Shown: positions 36,504 to 44,701 of the stretch, piece after piece
How positions within the stretch are numbered: position 1 is the stretch's first letter
How the letters are laid out: each line of letters begins with the position of its first letter
NCBI RefSeq assembly: GCF_000787835.1
Contig: NZ_BBPP01000034.1
Location: 33,848 to 89,552 of the forward strand
Length of the DNA stretch: 55,705 nt
From: Streptacidiphilus melanogenes
GTDB lineage: Bacteria > Actinomycetota > Actinomycetes > Streptomycetales > Streptomycetaceae
Direction: 5' to 3'
Program-made: the position numbers and the translations under genes
The notes under the pieces: generated by a model
The model's input: only the letters and a program-made list of their open reading frames with translations
What the model was told of the DNA's origin: nothing
The model's database searches: none

Positions 36504-36950
36504 GTGAGCGCGACCGCGGACCCCGCGGAGGACAAGACCAGCCAGGCACGTCGGCTGGGCCTTGAGCCCGGACAGGTGGTCCAGGAGCTCGGTTACGACG
36601 AGGACGTCGACCAGGTCCTGCGTGAGTCCATCGAGGAACTCACCGGCACCGAGCTCGTCGACGAGGACTACGACGACGTCGCCGACGTCGTGCTGATGTG
36701 GTTCCGCGAGGACAGCGAAGACGGAGATCTGACCGACTCCCTCGTCGATGCCCAGGAGTACCTGGTGGAGGGCGGCCTGGTCTGGCTGCTGACGCCGAAG
36801 ACCGGGCGCGAGGGCCATGTCGAGGCCAGCGACATCGCCGACGCCGCACAGACGGCCGGGCTGTCGCAGACCAGCACGGCGGCGGTGAGCAAGGAGTGGT
36901 CGGCGGTCCGCCTGGCCACCCCGAAGGCCGCCAAGGCCGGCAAGCGCTGA
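36504..36950 (+). CDS. DUF3052 domain-containing protein
   Basis: A 148-residue acidic soluble protein matching DUF3052 (ARRLGLEPGQVVQELGYDEDVD; DVVLMWFREDSEDGDLTD; LLTPKTGREGHVEASDIADAAQ spread over residues 14-110). The family occurs in actinobacteria, frequently beside aceE as here, and its function is not established. GTG 36504 is preceded by AGGAGG 8-9 nt upstream. The C-terminus is Lys/Ala-rich. A strong terminator follows, so it is monocistronic. Confidence 0.88.
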   Translation: MSATADPAEDKTSQARRLGLEPGQVVQELGYDEDVDQVLRESIEELTGTELVDEDYDDVADVVLMWFREDSEDGDLTDSLVDAQEYLVEGGLVWLLTPKTGREGHVEASDIADAAQTAGLSQTSTAAVSKEWSAVRLATPKAAKAGKR

Positions 36951-36980
36951 GGCGCTCCCCGAGCATCCCGAGCTGACGAG

Positions 36981-37012
36981 CGGGGCCCGGACGGATTCCC
37001 GTCCGGGCCCCG
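36981..37012 (+). terminator. Intrinsic terminator of the DUF3052 gene
   Basis: Perfect 14-bp GC stem (36981-36994 with 36999-37012), 4-nt loop ATTC, then TTT. Confidence 0.92.
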
Positions 37013-37072
37013 TTTCGCATGTGCCGAGCCGGGCACGAAAGCCCCGAAATGCCGGTCTTGCGGCGTCGGCGG

Positions 37073-37078
37073 CAGAAT
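37073..37078 (+). promoter_or_regulatory. Possible -10 hexamer for leaderless transcription of the gene at 37085
   Basis: CAGAAT lies 6 nt before ATG 37085; no ribosome site is visible. Weaker match than the other leaderless candidates because it starts with C. Confidence 0.3.
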
Positions 37079-37084
37079 GGCGGC

Positions 37085-37936
37085 ATGGCAGAAGATCACC
37101 AACCGGTCCTGCACGGGCCGCGCGGCGTCGCCGACGAGCCGCCGGAGAGCCTGCGGGCGCGCGTCCTCGGCGGCTGGGACGCGGTGCTCGCCGCCGCGGC
37201 CGGCCCGTCCGACGCGGGGGAGGAGCCGTGGGATCTGCGGCCGCTGGCCGCGCTGGGCTCCTGGCCCGGCCGACCGGTCCTCGGCGGCGTCATGGCCGCG
37301 GCCCACGGCCTGCCGGTCCCCGAGCGCCGCCCCAAGCCCTTCGACCCCTCGCCCGAGGAAGTCAGGGCCGCACTGGCGGAGGCCAGGGAGCGGGTCGTCA
37401 CGGCGCTGGACGAGGTCCTGGCCGCGCCGGAGCTCGGCCGCCGCATCGTGGACTCCCCGCTCGGTCCGCTGCCGGTGCTGACGCAGATCCACGCCATGGG
37501 CCACGAGGCCGCACAGGCCGTCCACGACGCCACCGGCTCCGTCCCCCCGCCGCTCGCCGACGCGGGTCTGGCCGCGATGGTCGACGTGGTCGGCGCGCTG
37601 GCCTGGCGGGCCAGGATCCCCTCCGCGGCGGGCCTGTGGGAGCCCGACGGCGGTCTGGGCTGGGTCTTCACCGCCGACGCGGACGGCTGGCGGGTTCGCC
37701 GCCACGAATCGGCGGACGACCTCCCCGGTGTCGAGGGCGCGGCCCGTCACCTCCTGGTCTCCACGGGCTCCGTCCCGGCGATGCTCGCCCGCGGCGAGAT
37801 CCGCATGCGCCGCGTCGGCGGCCTCCTCGCCCTGGCCCCCCTCGTCGAACAGGTCCCCAACCTCCCGGGCGGCCCCCTGCTGCGCAGGGCGGTGGGCGCG
37901 GTGTCCTTGCTCGGCAAGCTGCCGGGCTTCCGCTGA
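37085..37936 (+). CDS. Uncharacterised protein, possibly mycothiol-dependent maleylpyruvate-isomerase-like
   Basis: A 283-residue soluble protein that I do not recognise with certainty. The N-terminal half is helical (residues 20-160) with an interior stretch LTQIHAMGHEAAQAVHDATG that could be a DinB-like metal site. The C-terminal half (DGWRVRRHESADDLPGVEGAARHLLVSTGSVPAML... by position 200-265) resembles the SCP2-like domain that follows DinB in MDMPI enzymes. That two-part layout is the only basis for the suggestion. It sits between DUF3052 and a peroxiredoxin gene; a thiol-related role would fit, but this is inference. Confidence 0.6.
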   Translation: MAEDHQPVLHGPRGVADEPPESLRARVLGGWDAVLAAAAGPSDAGEEPWDLRPLAALGSWPGRPVLGGVMAAAHGLPVPERRPKPFDPSPEEVRAALAEARERVVTALDEVLAAPELGRRIVDSPLGPLPVLTQIHAMGHEAAQAVHDATGSVPPPLADAGLAAMVDVVGALAWRARIPSAAGLWEPDGGLGWVFTADADGWRVRRHESADDLPGVEGAARHLLVSTGSVPAMLARGEIRMRRVGGLLALAPLVEQVPNLPGGPLLRRAVGAVSLLGKLPGFR

Positions 37937-37956
37937 GACGTTGCGTCGCAGCGCCT

Positions 37957-38012
37957 CAGGGGCGCGGGCAACCACGCTGTGCGGACGGCCCCCTGCGCGC
38001 CCGTGGCTGCTT
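37957..38012 (-). repeat. Diverged copy of the dispersed intergenic repeat, opposite orientation
   Basis: CAACCACGCTGTGCGGACGGC (from about 37969) is the reverse complement of the inner segment of the copy at 30811-30830, with about 2 mismatches, and is preceded by GGGGCGCGGG as in the other copies. It lies between the 37085 gene and the peroxiredoxin gene. Confidence 0.55.
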
Positions 38013-38088
38013 GCGGCCTCGGGCAGGAGCGACATCCCGACGTGGCAGGATGGCCCCGGCACGGCCTACGACGATGAGGGGTTTTCGC

Positions 38089-38547
38089 ATGGCTATCGAG
38101 GTCGGTTCTCCGGCTCCCGAGTTCTCGCTCAAGAACCAGCACGGCGAGGTCGTCTCGCTCGCGGACTTCCGTGGCGAGAAGAACGTTGTGCTGGTCTTCT
38201 ACCCGTTCGCCTTCACCGGTGTCTGCACCGGCGAGCTCTGCAGCCTCGAGCGCGAGCTGCCGTCGTTCCAGAACGACGACGTGCAGATCCTGGCCGTCTC
38301 CAACGACTCGCCGTTCACGCTGCGGGTCTTCGCCGAGCAGGAGGGCCTGGAGTACCCGCTGCTCTCTGACTTCTGGCCGCACGGCGAGGTGTCCCGTGCC
38401 TACGGCGTGTTCGACGAGGAGAAGGGCTGCGCCGTCCGCGGCACCTTCGTCATCGACAAGCAGGGCGTCGTCCGCTGGACCGTCGTCAACGGCCTGCCGG
38501 ACGCGCGTGACCAGCAGGAGTACCTGAAGGCGCTGCAGGCCCTCTGA
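38089..38547 (+). CDS. Peroxiredoxin (AhpE-like)
   Basis: A 152-residue thiol peroxidase that reduces H2O2, organic hydroperoxides and peroxynitrite. The peroxidatic cysteine is C46 in YPFAFTGVCTGELC; C51 follows five residues later, and another Cys is in EEKGCAVRG near residue 112. Mycobacterial AhpE is a 1-Cys enzyme reduced through mycothiol/mycoredoxin, so C51 may modulate the mechanism. ATG 38089 follows GATGAGGGG. A hairpin closes the transcription unit. Confidence 0.93.
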   Translation: MAIEVGSPAPEFSLKNQHGEVVSLADFRGEKNVVLVFYPFAFTGVCTGELCSLERELPSFQNDDVQILAVSNDSPFTLRVFAEQEGLEYPLLSDFWPHGEVSRAYGVFDEEKGCAVRGTFVIDKQGVVRWTVVNGLPDARDQQEYLKALQAL

Positions 38548-38570
38548 GCCTGATCCGCCGAGCCGACGAA

Positions 38571-38610
38571 AGGGCCCGTGGGAACCGGTTCGCCGGGGCC
38601 CGCGGGCCCT
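38571..38610 (+). terminator. Terminator after the peroxiredoxin gene
   Basis: A 12-bp outer stem (38571-38582 with 38599-38610, one G-U pair), a 2x2 internal loop, and a 4-bp inner stem CCGG/CCGG closed by a TTCG tetraloop (38589-38592). Confidence 0.8.
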
Positions 38611-38689
38611 GTGCCGAAGTGCTGATGCCCCGTTACGATCGAGGCCGGCAACGCGAGATCGGCGCGGCAGAGGGGCAGGAACTTAAGCC

Positions 38690-39268
38690 ATGGGCGTCAC
38701 GCTGGCCAAGGGCGGAAACGTCTCACTCTCCAAGGCGGCCCCGCACCTGACGACGGTGCGGATCGGGCTCGGCTGGCATGCGCGGTCGGCGACCGGCGCG
38801 CCGTTCGACCTCGACGCCAGCGCCCTGCTCTGCTCCGGCGGGCGCGTGCTGGGCGACGAGTACTTCATCTTCTACAACCACCTCAAGAGCCCCGAGGGCT
38901 CGGTCGAGCACCACGGCGACGACGTCCGCGGCGGTGACGGCGCGGACGACGACGAGGCGATCACCGTCCAGCTCGCCCTGGTGCCCACCCAGGTCGACAA
39001 GATCGTGTTTCCGGTCTCGATCTACGACGCCGAGATCCGCAGGCAGAGTTTCGGCCAGGTTCGCGGCGCCTTCATCCGGGTGGTCAACGAGCAGGACGGA
39101 ACCGAGCTCGCCCGCTACGACCTGTCCGAAGAGGCGTCCGACCAGACAGCGATGATCTTCGGTGAGCTCTACCGCTACGACGGGGAGTGGAAGTTCCGAG
39201 CCGTCGGTCAGGGGTATGCGACCGGATTGCGAGGCATCGCCCTAGACTTTGGGGTGAACGTTTCGTAA
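38690..39268 (+). CDS. terD: TerD family protein
   Basis: A 192-residue calcium-binding stress protein of the TerD family, a cytosolic or membrane-peripheral protein. Classical sequence elements are all present: GVTLAKGGNVSL, GLGWHARS, FDLDASALLC, DEYFIFYNHLKSPEGSVEHHGDD, GDGADDDEAI (acidic Ca2+ ligands) and IYDAEIRRQSFGQVRGAFIRV (by position 105-125). Family members are linked to tellurite, oxidative and phage stress and, in Streptomyces, differentiation. The gene has its own leader (AGGGGCAGG site) and precedes the DUF475/TerC-like gene by 91 bp. Confidence 0.95.
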   Translation: MGVTLAKGGNVSLSKAAPHLTTVRIGLGWHARSATGAPFDLDASALLCSGGRVLGDEYFIFYNHLKSPEGSVEHHGDDVRGGDGADDDEAITVQLALVPTQVDKIVFPVSIYDAEIRRQSFGQVRGAFIRVVNEQDGTELARYDLSEEASDQTAMIFGELYRYDGEWKFRAVGQGYATGLRGIALDFGVNVS

Positions 39269-39359
39269 GAATCCGTCATGAGATGCTGGGGGCATCTCCC
39301 GGCCGACGGCGGCCGGGTGAGCGTCGACCGACGGCGGGAGCGAGAGGGGTGGGCGCGCG

Positions 39360-40571
39360 GTGTTTCTCCGCACCTTCGGATGGTCCTTCGGGGTCACCTT
39401 GCTGGGGCTGGCCGCGGCCGGCTACCTGTGGGGGGCGGACGGCTTCGGTGTCGTCCTGATCCTGGCGATCCTGGAGATCTCGCTCTCCTTCGACAACGCC
39501 GTCATCAACGCCACCGTGCTGCGCCGGATGAGCCCGTTCTGGCAGCGGATCTTCCTGACCGTCGGCGTGCTCGTCGCGGTCTTCGGCATGCGGCTGGTCT
39601 TCCCGCTCCTCGTCGTCGGCCTCACCGCGCACATCGCGCCGCTCACGGTGCTCCAGCTGGCGCTGGACTCCTCGCGGACGTACCACGGCCTCAGCTACGC
39701 CGAGCACCTCGACGCCGCGCATCCGGCGATCGCCGCCTTCGGGGCGGCGTTCCTGCTGATGATCTTCCTGGAGTTCCTCGCCGGCGAGAAGGAGCTGCGC
39801 TGGTTCGGCCCGGTGGAGCGGGTGATGGAACGTTTCGGCCGGATCGAACGCCTCCCGGTGATCCTCACCCTCGGGGCCCTGCTGCTCGCCTCCCGCGTCT
39901 TCGCCGGGGGGCGCGCCGAGACCGTCCTCCTCGCCGGCGTCGCGGGCGTGGTCACCTACCTGCTCGCGACCGGCCTGTCGGACCGCTTCGAGGCCGTCGG
40001 CGTCCCGGACGGGCACAGCGAGGACGGCGACGCCGACCGGGCGCCCGCGTCCCGGCCGAAGCGCTCGGCCGTGCACGTGGTCGGCAAGGCGGCCTTCGTG
40101 CTCTTCGTCTACCTGGAGATCCTCGACGCCTCGTTCTCCTTCGACGGTGTCGTCGGGGCGTTCGCGGTCAGCCAGAACATCTTCGAGATCGCGCTCGGGC
40201 TCGGGATCGGCGCGTTCTACATCCGCTCGCTCACCGTCCACCTGGTCCGCCGCGGGACGCTGGACGACTACGTCTACCTCGAACACGGCGCGCACTACGC
40301 CATCGGCGCGCTGGCCCTGATCCTGATGGCCTCGATCAGGTACGAGATCCCTGAGGTCGTCACCGGCCTGATCGGCGTCGCCTTCATCGCGCTGGCCCTG
40401 TACGGCTCGGTGCTCCGCAACCGCCGCGCGGACGCGATGGCCGACGCCGAGGACTCCGACGCCGAGGACTCCGAGGGCGCGGACGACGGCGAGAACGGCC
40501 AGGACGGCCAGGACGGTCCGGGAGGCGGCGTCGGGGGAAATCCCGTTGTCTCCCGATCGATCGGGCTCTAA
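39360..40571 (+). CDS. DUF475 family integral membrane protein, TerC-like
   Basis: A 403-residue protein with about nine transmembrane spans. Two internally related motifs, EISLSFDNAVINATVL and EILDASFSFDGVVGAFAVS, carry the buried Asp residues conserved in TerC/DUF475 proteins, which are thought to handle divalent cations. A charged linker near residues 220-240 splits the two halves, and the acidic, Gly-rich tail after residue 350 is low complexity. GTG 39360 is preceded by GAGAGGGG. It lies next to terD, as TerC does in tellurite clusters, and only 9 bp before the methyltransferase gene. Confidence 0.88.
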   Translation: MFLRTFGWSFGVTLLGLAAAGYLWGADGFGVVLILAILEISLSFDNAVINATVLRRMSPFWQRIFLTVGVLVAVFGMRLVFPLLVVGLTAHIAPLTVLQLALDSSRTYHGLSYAEHLDAAHPAIAAFGAAFLLMIFLEFLAGEKELRWFGPVERVMERFGRIERLPVILTLGALLLASRVFAGGRAETVLLAGVAGVVTYLLATGLSDRFEAVGVPDGHSEDGDADRAPASRPKRSAVHVVGKAAFVLFVYLEILDASFSFDGVVGAFAVSQNIFEIALGLGIGAFYIRSLTVHLVRRGTLDDYVYLEHGAHYAIGALALILMASIRYEIPEVVTGLIGVAFIALALYGSVLRNRRADAMADAEDSDAEDSEGADDGENGQDGQDGPGGGVGGNPVVSRSIGL

Positions 40572-40574
40572 CGT
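40569..40574 (+). promoter_or_regulatory. Possible -10 hexamer for leaderless methyltransferase mRNA
   Basis: TAACGT overlaps the stop codon of the DUF475 gene and ends 6 nt before GTG 40581; no ribosome site is present between them. Confidence 0.4.
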
Positions 40575-40580
40575 TCCCGG

Positions 40581-41315
40581 GTGGACTTCACCCCTGACGA
40601 CTCGGTCGCGCTCTACGACGAGATGTACCGGTGGGACGGCGCGGCCAACGCGTCGGACCGTTTCTACGACCTGCTGGTGATGGCCGCCGAATCGGTCCTG
40701 GACATCGGCTGCGGCACGGGCATGATGCTTCATCAGGCCCGCGAGCAGGGCCACACCGGCCGCCTCGTGGGGCTGGAACCCGACCTCCCCTCCCTTCGGC
40801 GCGCGCGTCGGCGCACGGACGTCGAGTGGGTCGAGGGCGCCGCTTCGGACGCCTCGCGCTGGCACGGCGAGTTCGACCTGGCCACCATGGCGAGCAACGC
40901 CTTCCAGTGCCTGGTCACCGACAAGGAGCTGCGGGCCTCGCTCGCCGCGGTCCACGGCGCGCTGCGCCCCGGCGGCCGGTTCGCCTTCGAGACCCGCAAC
41001 CCGGCCGCGCGGGCGTGGGAGAGCTGGAACCCCGCCGTGGTCCACACGATCGCGGGAAACGGCTGGGACCTGCGCCAGTGGCACGAAGTGCGCTCCGTGA
41101 CCGAGGACCTCGTCACCTTCACCGAGACCACCGCGACCCCGGACGGCATGGTCCTCTCCGTCGACGCCACGACGCTTCGCTTCCTCGACGAGGCCCGGCT
41201 GGACGCCTTCCTGGCGGAGGCGGGCTTCGCGATCGAGCGCCGCGAGGGGGACTGGCAGGGCGGCCCGGTGACGGACGCCAGCCGCAGCCTCGTCACCGTC
41301 GCCCGGCGCGCATAG
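40581..41315 (+). CDS. Class I SAM-dependent methyltransferase
   Basis: A 244-residue cytosolic protein. Motif I is VLDIGCGTGMMLHQAREQG, motif II is VGLEPDLPSLRRAR and a post-I acidic residue lies in DVEWVEGAASDAS. The FDLATMASNAFQCL and LRPGGRFAFETRNP segments are the usual methyltransferase 11/25-type framework. The substrate is not evident. It starts 9 bp after the DUF475 gene, either as a separate leaderless mRNA or translated from that operon. Confidence 0.88.
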   Translation: MDFTPDDSVALYDEMYRWDGAANASDRFYDLLVMAAESVLDIGCGTGMMLHQAREQGHTGRLVGLEPDLPSLRRARRRTDVEWVEGAASDASRWHGEFDLATMASNAFQCLVTDKELRASLAAVHGALRPGGRFAFETRNPAARAWESWNPAVVHTIAGNGWDLRQWHEVRSVTEDLVTFTETTATPDGMVLSVDATTLRFLDEARLDAFLAEAGFAIERREGDWQGGPVTDASRSLVTVARRA

Positions 41316-41345
41316 GGCCTCTCTCGCGGACCGGGCCCGCCCGCC

Positions 41346-42560
41346 TCACGGGCGGCGGTGGCCCGCGGTGAAGCGTGCCGCGAGGATCTGCTCCAGCGCC
41401 TCCCGGGTCGCCACCGCGATCGCTCCGGTGAGGACCGCGGCCTCGCCCAGCGCGGAGACCTCCACGCGCGGCGGGTAGGGGACCCGGGCGGCGAGGCGCT
41501 CCGTGACTCGGTCGAGCAGCAGGTCGGCGTTGAGGCCGATGCCGCCGCCCAGGACGGTGAGTTCGACGTCGACCACCGCCGCCACCGGGGCGAGGTAGCC
41601 GGCGATGCGGCGGGCCTCCTCGTCGACCGCGGCGAGCGCGGCCGGGTTCCCCTCACGGGCCAGCGCGAACAGGTCCTCCGTCGAGGCGGGCGCCGAGCCG
41701 GCCGGGAAGAGCTCTGCCACGCCCCGCAGCAGCGCCTCCGCGCAGGGGTCCTTGCGCTCGATCTCGTCCTCGCCGAAGACGTTGTCCAACTCGCCCGCCG
41801 CGCCCGCGAAACCACGGTGCAGCTCGCCACGCAGGACCAGGCCCGCGCCCACGCCCGTGCCGACGGACAGGAAGCAGAAGCTCGTCGCGTCCCGGCCCCG
41901 TCCGGCCCGCTGCTCGCCGAGGGCGGCCAGGTGGATGTCGTTCTCGAGGGTCACCGGGCAGCCGAGCGCCGCCTCGAACTGCTCGTGGGCCGGGAAGCCG
42001 TCCAGGGCGGGGATGTTGAGCGCCTGCCAGATGCGGCCTTCGCGCCTGTCCACCACACCGGGCACGCCGATCGCGGCGTGCTGGATCCGGTCGGGCGCGA
42101 TCTTCGCGCCCTCGCGGAGCCGCTGGGCGAGCGCCGCCGCGGCCTCGACGATGTGCGGCGCGTCGAGACCCGCCACGTCGACGTCCTCGCGGGCGAGTTG
42201 GCGGCCCTCCAGGTCGGCGACCGCGCCGCGTAGGCGGCGCGCGCCGACGTCGAGCGCCAGCACGTGCGCCGCCTCGGGGCGCGGGGCGAAGAAGAGTGCG
42301 CCGTAGGTGGGGCCGTTCTGTTCGTCGCGCTCCGTCTCGTTGACCAGGCCCAGGTCCAACAGGTCCTGGAGCAGTGCGGAGACCGTGGGCTTGGAGATGC
42401 CGGTCTGCCGGGCCACCTCGGCGCGGGAGATGGGGGCCTGCGCGCGGATGATGTCGAAAACCGTGCGGAGATTGATCTCCCGTAGGGTCGCGGAGGTCGC
42501 CGGCTTGGACGGTCCGGTCGGCGCGGCGGGCCCCGAAGGGCCGGACGGGGTGGCGAGCAT
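41346..42560 (-). CDS. ROK family transcriptional regulator (NagC/XylR-like)
   Basis: A 404-residue regulator. The MarR-like winged helix (ISRAEVARQTGISKPTVSALLQDLLDLG, residues 43-70) precedes a ROK sugar-kinase-fold domain with the DVG...R phosphate motif and GTGVGAGLVLRGELHRG. The zinc-finger motif CxCGxxGC that follows GxxGE in most ROK proteins is missing: the sequence runs GAAGELDNVFGEDEIERKDP, so zinc is probably not bound. ATG 42560 has TACAGT 7 nt upstream (leaderless); GTG 42569 overlaps that hexamer. Sugar ligands are unknown. Confidence 0.88.
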   Translation of the reverse strand: MLATPSGPSGPAAPTGPSKPATSATLREINLRTVFDIIRAQAPISRAEVARQTGISKPTVSALLQDLLDLGLVNETERDEQNGPTYGALFFAPRPEAAHVLALDVGARRLRGAVADLEGRQLAREDVDVAGLDAPHIVEAAAALAQRLREGAKIAPDRIQHAAIGVPGVVDRREGRIWQALNIPALDGFPAHEQFEAALGCPVTLENDIHLAALGEQRAGRGRDATSFCFLSVGTGVGAGLVLRGELHRGFAGAAGELDNVFGEDEIERKDPCAEALLRGVAELFPAGSAPASTEDLFALAREGNPAALAAVDEEARRIAGYLAPVAAVVDVELTVLGGGIGLNADLLLDRVTERLAARVPYPPRVEVSALGEAAVLTGAIAVATREALEQILAARFTAGHRRP

Positions 42561-42567
42561 GGTCAAC

Positions 42568-42573
42568 ACTGTA
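42568..42573 (-). promoter_or_regulatory. Putative -10 hexamer for leaderless ROK regulator mRNA
   Basis: TACAGT on the minus strand lies 7 nt before ATG 42560. Confidence 0.4.
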
Positions 42574-42767
42574 CGGTCTGGTCAGGCACGATGGCCGGGG
42601 AGCCCGAGACCTGCACAGATACATCAAAGCCGGGCCCGGGCGAACCGGGCGCAATCGCCCCAGTCCGACCCCGGACCCGGCTCCGGATCCCGTCGACGTG
42701 CCACCGAGTGCCCCGTCGACGCGCCACCGGGCGCCCGGCGCCGGACGCCCGGCGCCGGGACGGCGGC

Positions 42768-43775
42768 TCAGCCGAACTGCTGCTCGAGGTCCTTCAGCTT
42801 GCGGTCCAGCGAGTCGAGCCGCGACATGGTCGAGTCCTCGTCCTCCTCGCGGCCGTCGGCCGCCTGCGCGGCGCCCGTCAGCGCGCTCGCGCTGCGGCGG
42901 CGCGGCAGGACGCCGCGGGGCGCGGCCGGCTCCAGCGCTGCGGCGCCGGCGCCCTCGGCGGTGGCCGAGGCGTCCAGCGTCGTCAGCTCCTTGACGGGCG
43001 CAGAGCGCGCGATCGCCTTCAGCTCCGCCCGCTCGCGCCGGTCCGCACTGCGCTGGGCGGCGGCCGCCGCCTCACGCTGGCGCTTGTCCTCGCGCACCTC
43101 GTCGACCGCCTCGTCCAGGCTGCGCACGTTCTCCAGCAGCATCAGCGACCAGGCCTTGTAGGTCTCGACGGGCGCGCGCAGCCAGCGAACCATGCGGATC
43201 TGCGGCAGCGGACGCGGAACCAGGCCCTGCTCGCGCAGCGCGGCGCGGCGGGTCTGCTTCAGCGCGCGGTCGAAGAGGACGGCGGCGGAGAGGGACATGC
43301 CCGCGAAGAACTGCGGGGCGCCGTTGTGGTCGCCGCCGCGCGGCGCGTGCACGAAGTTGAACCAGGCCGAGGCGCCGGCGAAGAGCCACACCAGCAGGCG
43401 CGAGCCGGTCGCGGCGTCACCGTGGCTGGCCTCGCGCACCGCGAGGACGGAGCAGAACATGGCCGCGCCGTCCAGGCCGAACGGCACCAGGTACTCCCAA
43501 CCACCGCTCAGGCCCAGGTTCTGACGGCCGAAGCCGACCAGGCCGTGGAAGGAGAGCGCGGCGGCCACGGCGGCGCAGACGAACAGCAGCACGTAGGAGG
43601 CGGCCCCGTAGACGGCCTCCTTGCGGCGCCGGCGCTCCTCGCTGCGCTCCCAGGAGTCCTCGGTGGCGGCGTGCTTGGGCTTCTTCGTGCGCAGCAGGCT
43701 CATGATGACGAGGACGACGAGCGCTACAGCGCACCCGACGACGAGCCAGACCAGTTGTATGGAGGAGAGGTTCAT
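42768..43775 (-). CDS. DUF2637 domain membrane protein
   Basis: A 335-residue protein. An N-terminal anchor (IQLVWLVVGCAVALVVLVIM) precedes a DUF2637-type bundle of four spans (YVLLFVCAAVAAALSFHGLVGFG; YLVPFGLDGAAMFCSVLAV; LLVWLFAGASAWFNFVHAP; FFAGMSLSAAVLFDRAL), then a charged cytoplasmic tail. Residues 220-250 look like coiled coil (DEVREDKRQREAAAAAQR), and the C-terminus ends SRLDSLDRKLKDLEQQFG. DUF2637 proteins are common in streptomycete plasmids and chromosomes; the function is unknown. It is divergent from the TerA-like gene across a gap holding a 20-bp palindrome. Confidence 0.83.
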   Translation of the reverse strand: MNLSSIQLVWLVVGCAVALVVLVIMSLLRTKKPKHAATEDSWERSEERRRRKEAVYGAASYVLLFVCAAVAAALSFHGLVGFGRQNLGLSGGWEYLVPFGLDGAAMFCSVLAVREASHGDAATGSRLLVWLFAGASAWFNFVHAPRGGDHNGAPQFFAGMSLSAAVLFDRALKQTRRAALREQGLVPRPLPQIRMVRWLRAPVETYKAWSLMLLENVRSLDEAVDEVREDKRQREAAAAAQRSADRRERAELKAIARSAPVKELTTLDASATAEGAGAAALEPAAPRGVLPRRRSASALTGAAQAADGREEDEDSTMSRLDSLDRKLKDLEQQFG

Positions 43776-43912
43776 ACGGGGACGCCTCGGCTTGGGTGTG
43801 TGGCAGGAGACTCCGTATCGTACGCGTGAGCAAGGTGTGTTATCGACCGGGTCTTGTCAAGGCCCGTCAGTTCCCCGCAGGCTCGCCACCTATGCCCCGC
43901 ATGCGGCTCGGC

Positions 43913-43932
43913 CCTGCGGGTATACCCGCAGG
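43913..43932. promoter_or_regulatory. 20-bp perfect palindrome upstream of the TerA-like gene
   Basis: CCTGCGGGTA/TACCCGCAGG has no mismatches and no central spacer, centre between 43922 and 43923, 31 bp before the TerA-like ATG. Lacking a loop, it is more likely a protein-binding site than a terminator. The core GGGTATACCC contains GGGTAT, the -10 wording of streptomycete SigB-type promoters. Confidence 0.6.
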
Positions 43933-43962
43933 TGAACCGGGTGGAATGAGGGGGCGGTTGGA

Positions 43963-44697
43963 ATGGCCGGACTGCTGGACCTGCTGCGCAGGGCCGACCG
44001 TGGCCTGGATGTCGGCATCGAGCGGATCACTCTGGACCGCAAGCGCCGCACCTACTCGCTGACGGAACAAGGCGCGCTTTCCGGCACGATGCAGGTCAAT
44101 CTGCACTGGACCGCCCGCGAGTTCGAGGCGCCGCGCCGGAGCGCCCGCGAGCAGATGCGGGCCCTGCTGAACCCGAACCCCTTCCGACCGGTGACGCTCG
44201 GTCAGTCCGGGTCCGAACCGCTGGCCGTCGACCTCGACCTGGGCTGCCTGTACGAGATGAAGGACGGCAGCAAGGGCGTGATCCAGCCGCTCGGCCCCTA
44301 CATGGGCGACCTGCAGCACGCCCCGTTCATCCGGCTCAGCCGCGACGACCGCTCGGGCGCTCCGACGGGCGAGATGATGTACATCGACATGGACAAGCGC
44401 GAGCAGTTCAAGCGGCTGCTCATCTTCGTCTACATCTACGACGACACCCCCGCCTTCGACCGCACCCACGCGGTGGTGACGCTCTTCCCGACATCCGGCC
44501 CGCGCATCGAGGTCCGGCTGGACGAGCGGGAGGCGCAGGCGCGCTCGTGCGCGGTGCTGCTGATGGAGAACAAGGGCGGCGGGGAGTTCCTGATCACCCG
44601 TGAGGTCCGCTACGTCTACGGCTTCCAGGCGGAGCTGGACCGGCTCTACGGGTGGGGCCTCCAGTGGCAGCGAGGCTTCAAGCCGGCGGGCGCCTGA
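43963..44697 (+). CDS. TerD-superfamily protein, TerA-like
   Basis: A 244-residue cytosolic protein. The N-terminal segment (residues 1-50) starts with LLDLLRRADRGLDVGIERI; the centre has the TerD-fold strands VDLDLGCLYEMKDGSKGVIQPLG and FIRLSRDDRSGAPTGEMMYID, and KRLLIFVYIYDD; the end YGFQAELDRLYGWGLQW resembles TerA/TerD C-terminal strands. Calcium ligands resembling DLDLG and DDRSG are present. A TerA-like role in the ter neighbourhood is the best guess. It converges with a second TerD-like gene, with 4 bp between the stops. Confidence 0.78.
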   Translation: MAGLLDLLRRADRGLDVGIERITLDRKRRTYSLTEQGALSGTMQVNLHWTAREFEAPRRSAREQMRALLNPNPFRPVTLGQSGSEPLAVDLDLGCLYEMKDGSKGVIQPLGPYMGDLQHAPFIRLSRDDRSGAPTGEMMYIDMDKREQFKRLLIFVYIYDDTPAFDRTHAVVTLFPTSGPRIEVRLDEREAQARSCAVLLMENKGGGEFLITREVRYVYGFQAELDRLYGWGLQWQRGFKPAGA

Positions 44698-44701
44698 GCC
44701 G

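Noticed and set aside
38571..38610. Considered as an operator for terD
   Set aside because: The UUCG-capped stem after a stop codon is better explained as a terminator of the peroxiredoxin gene.
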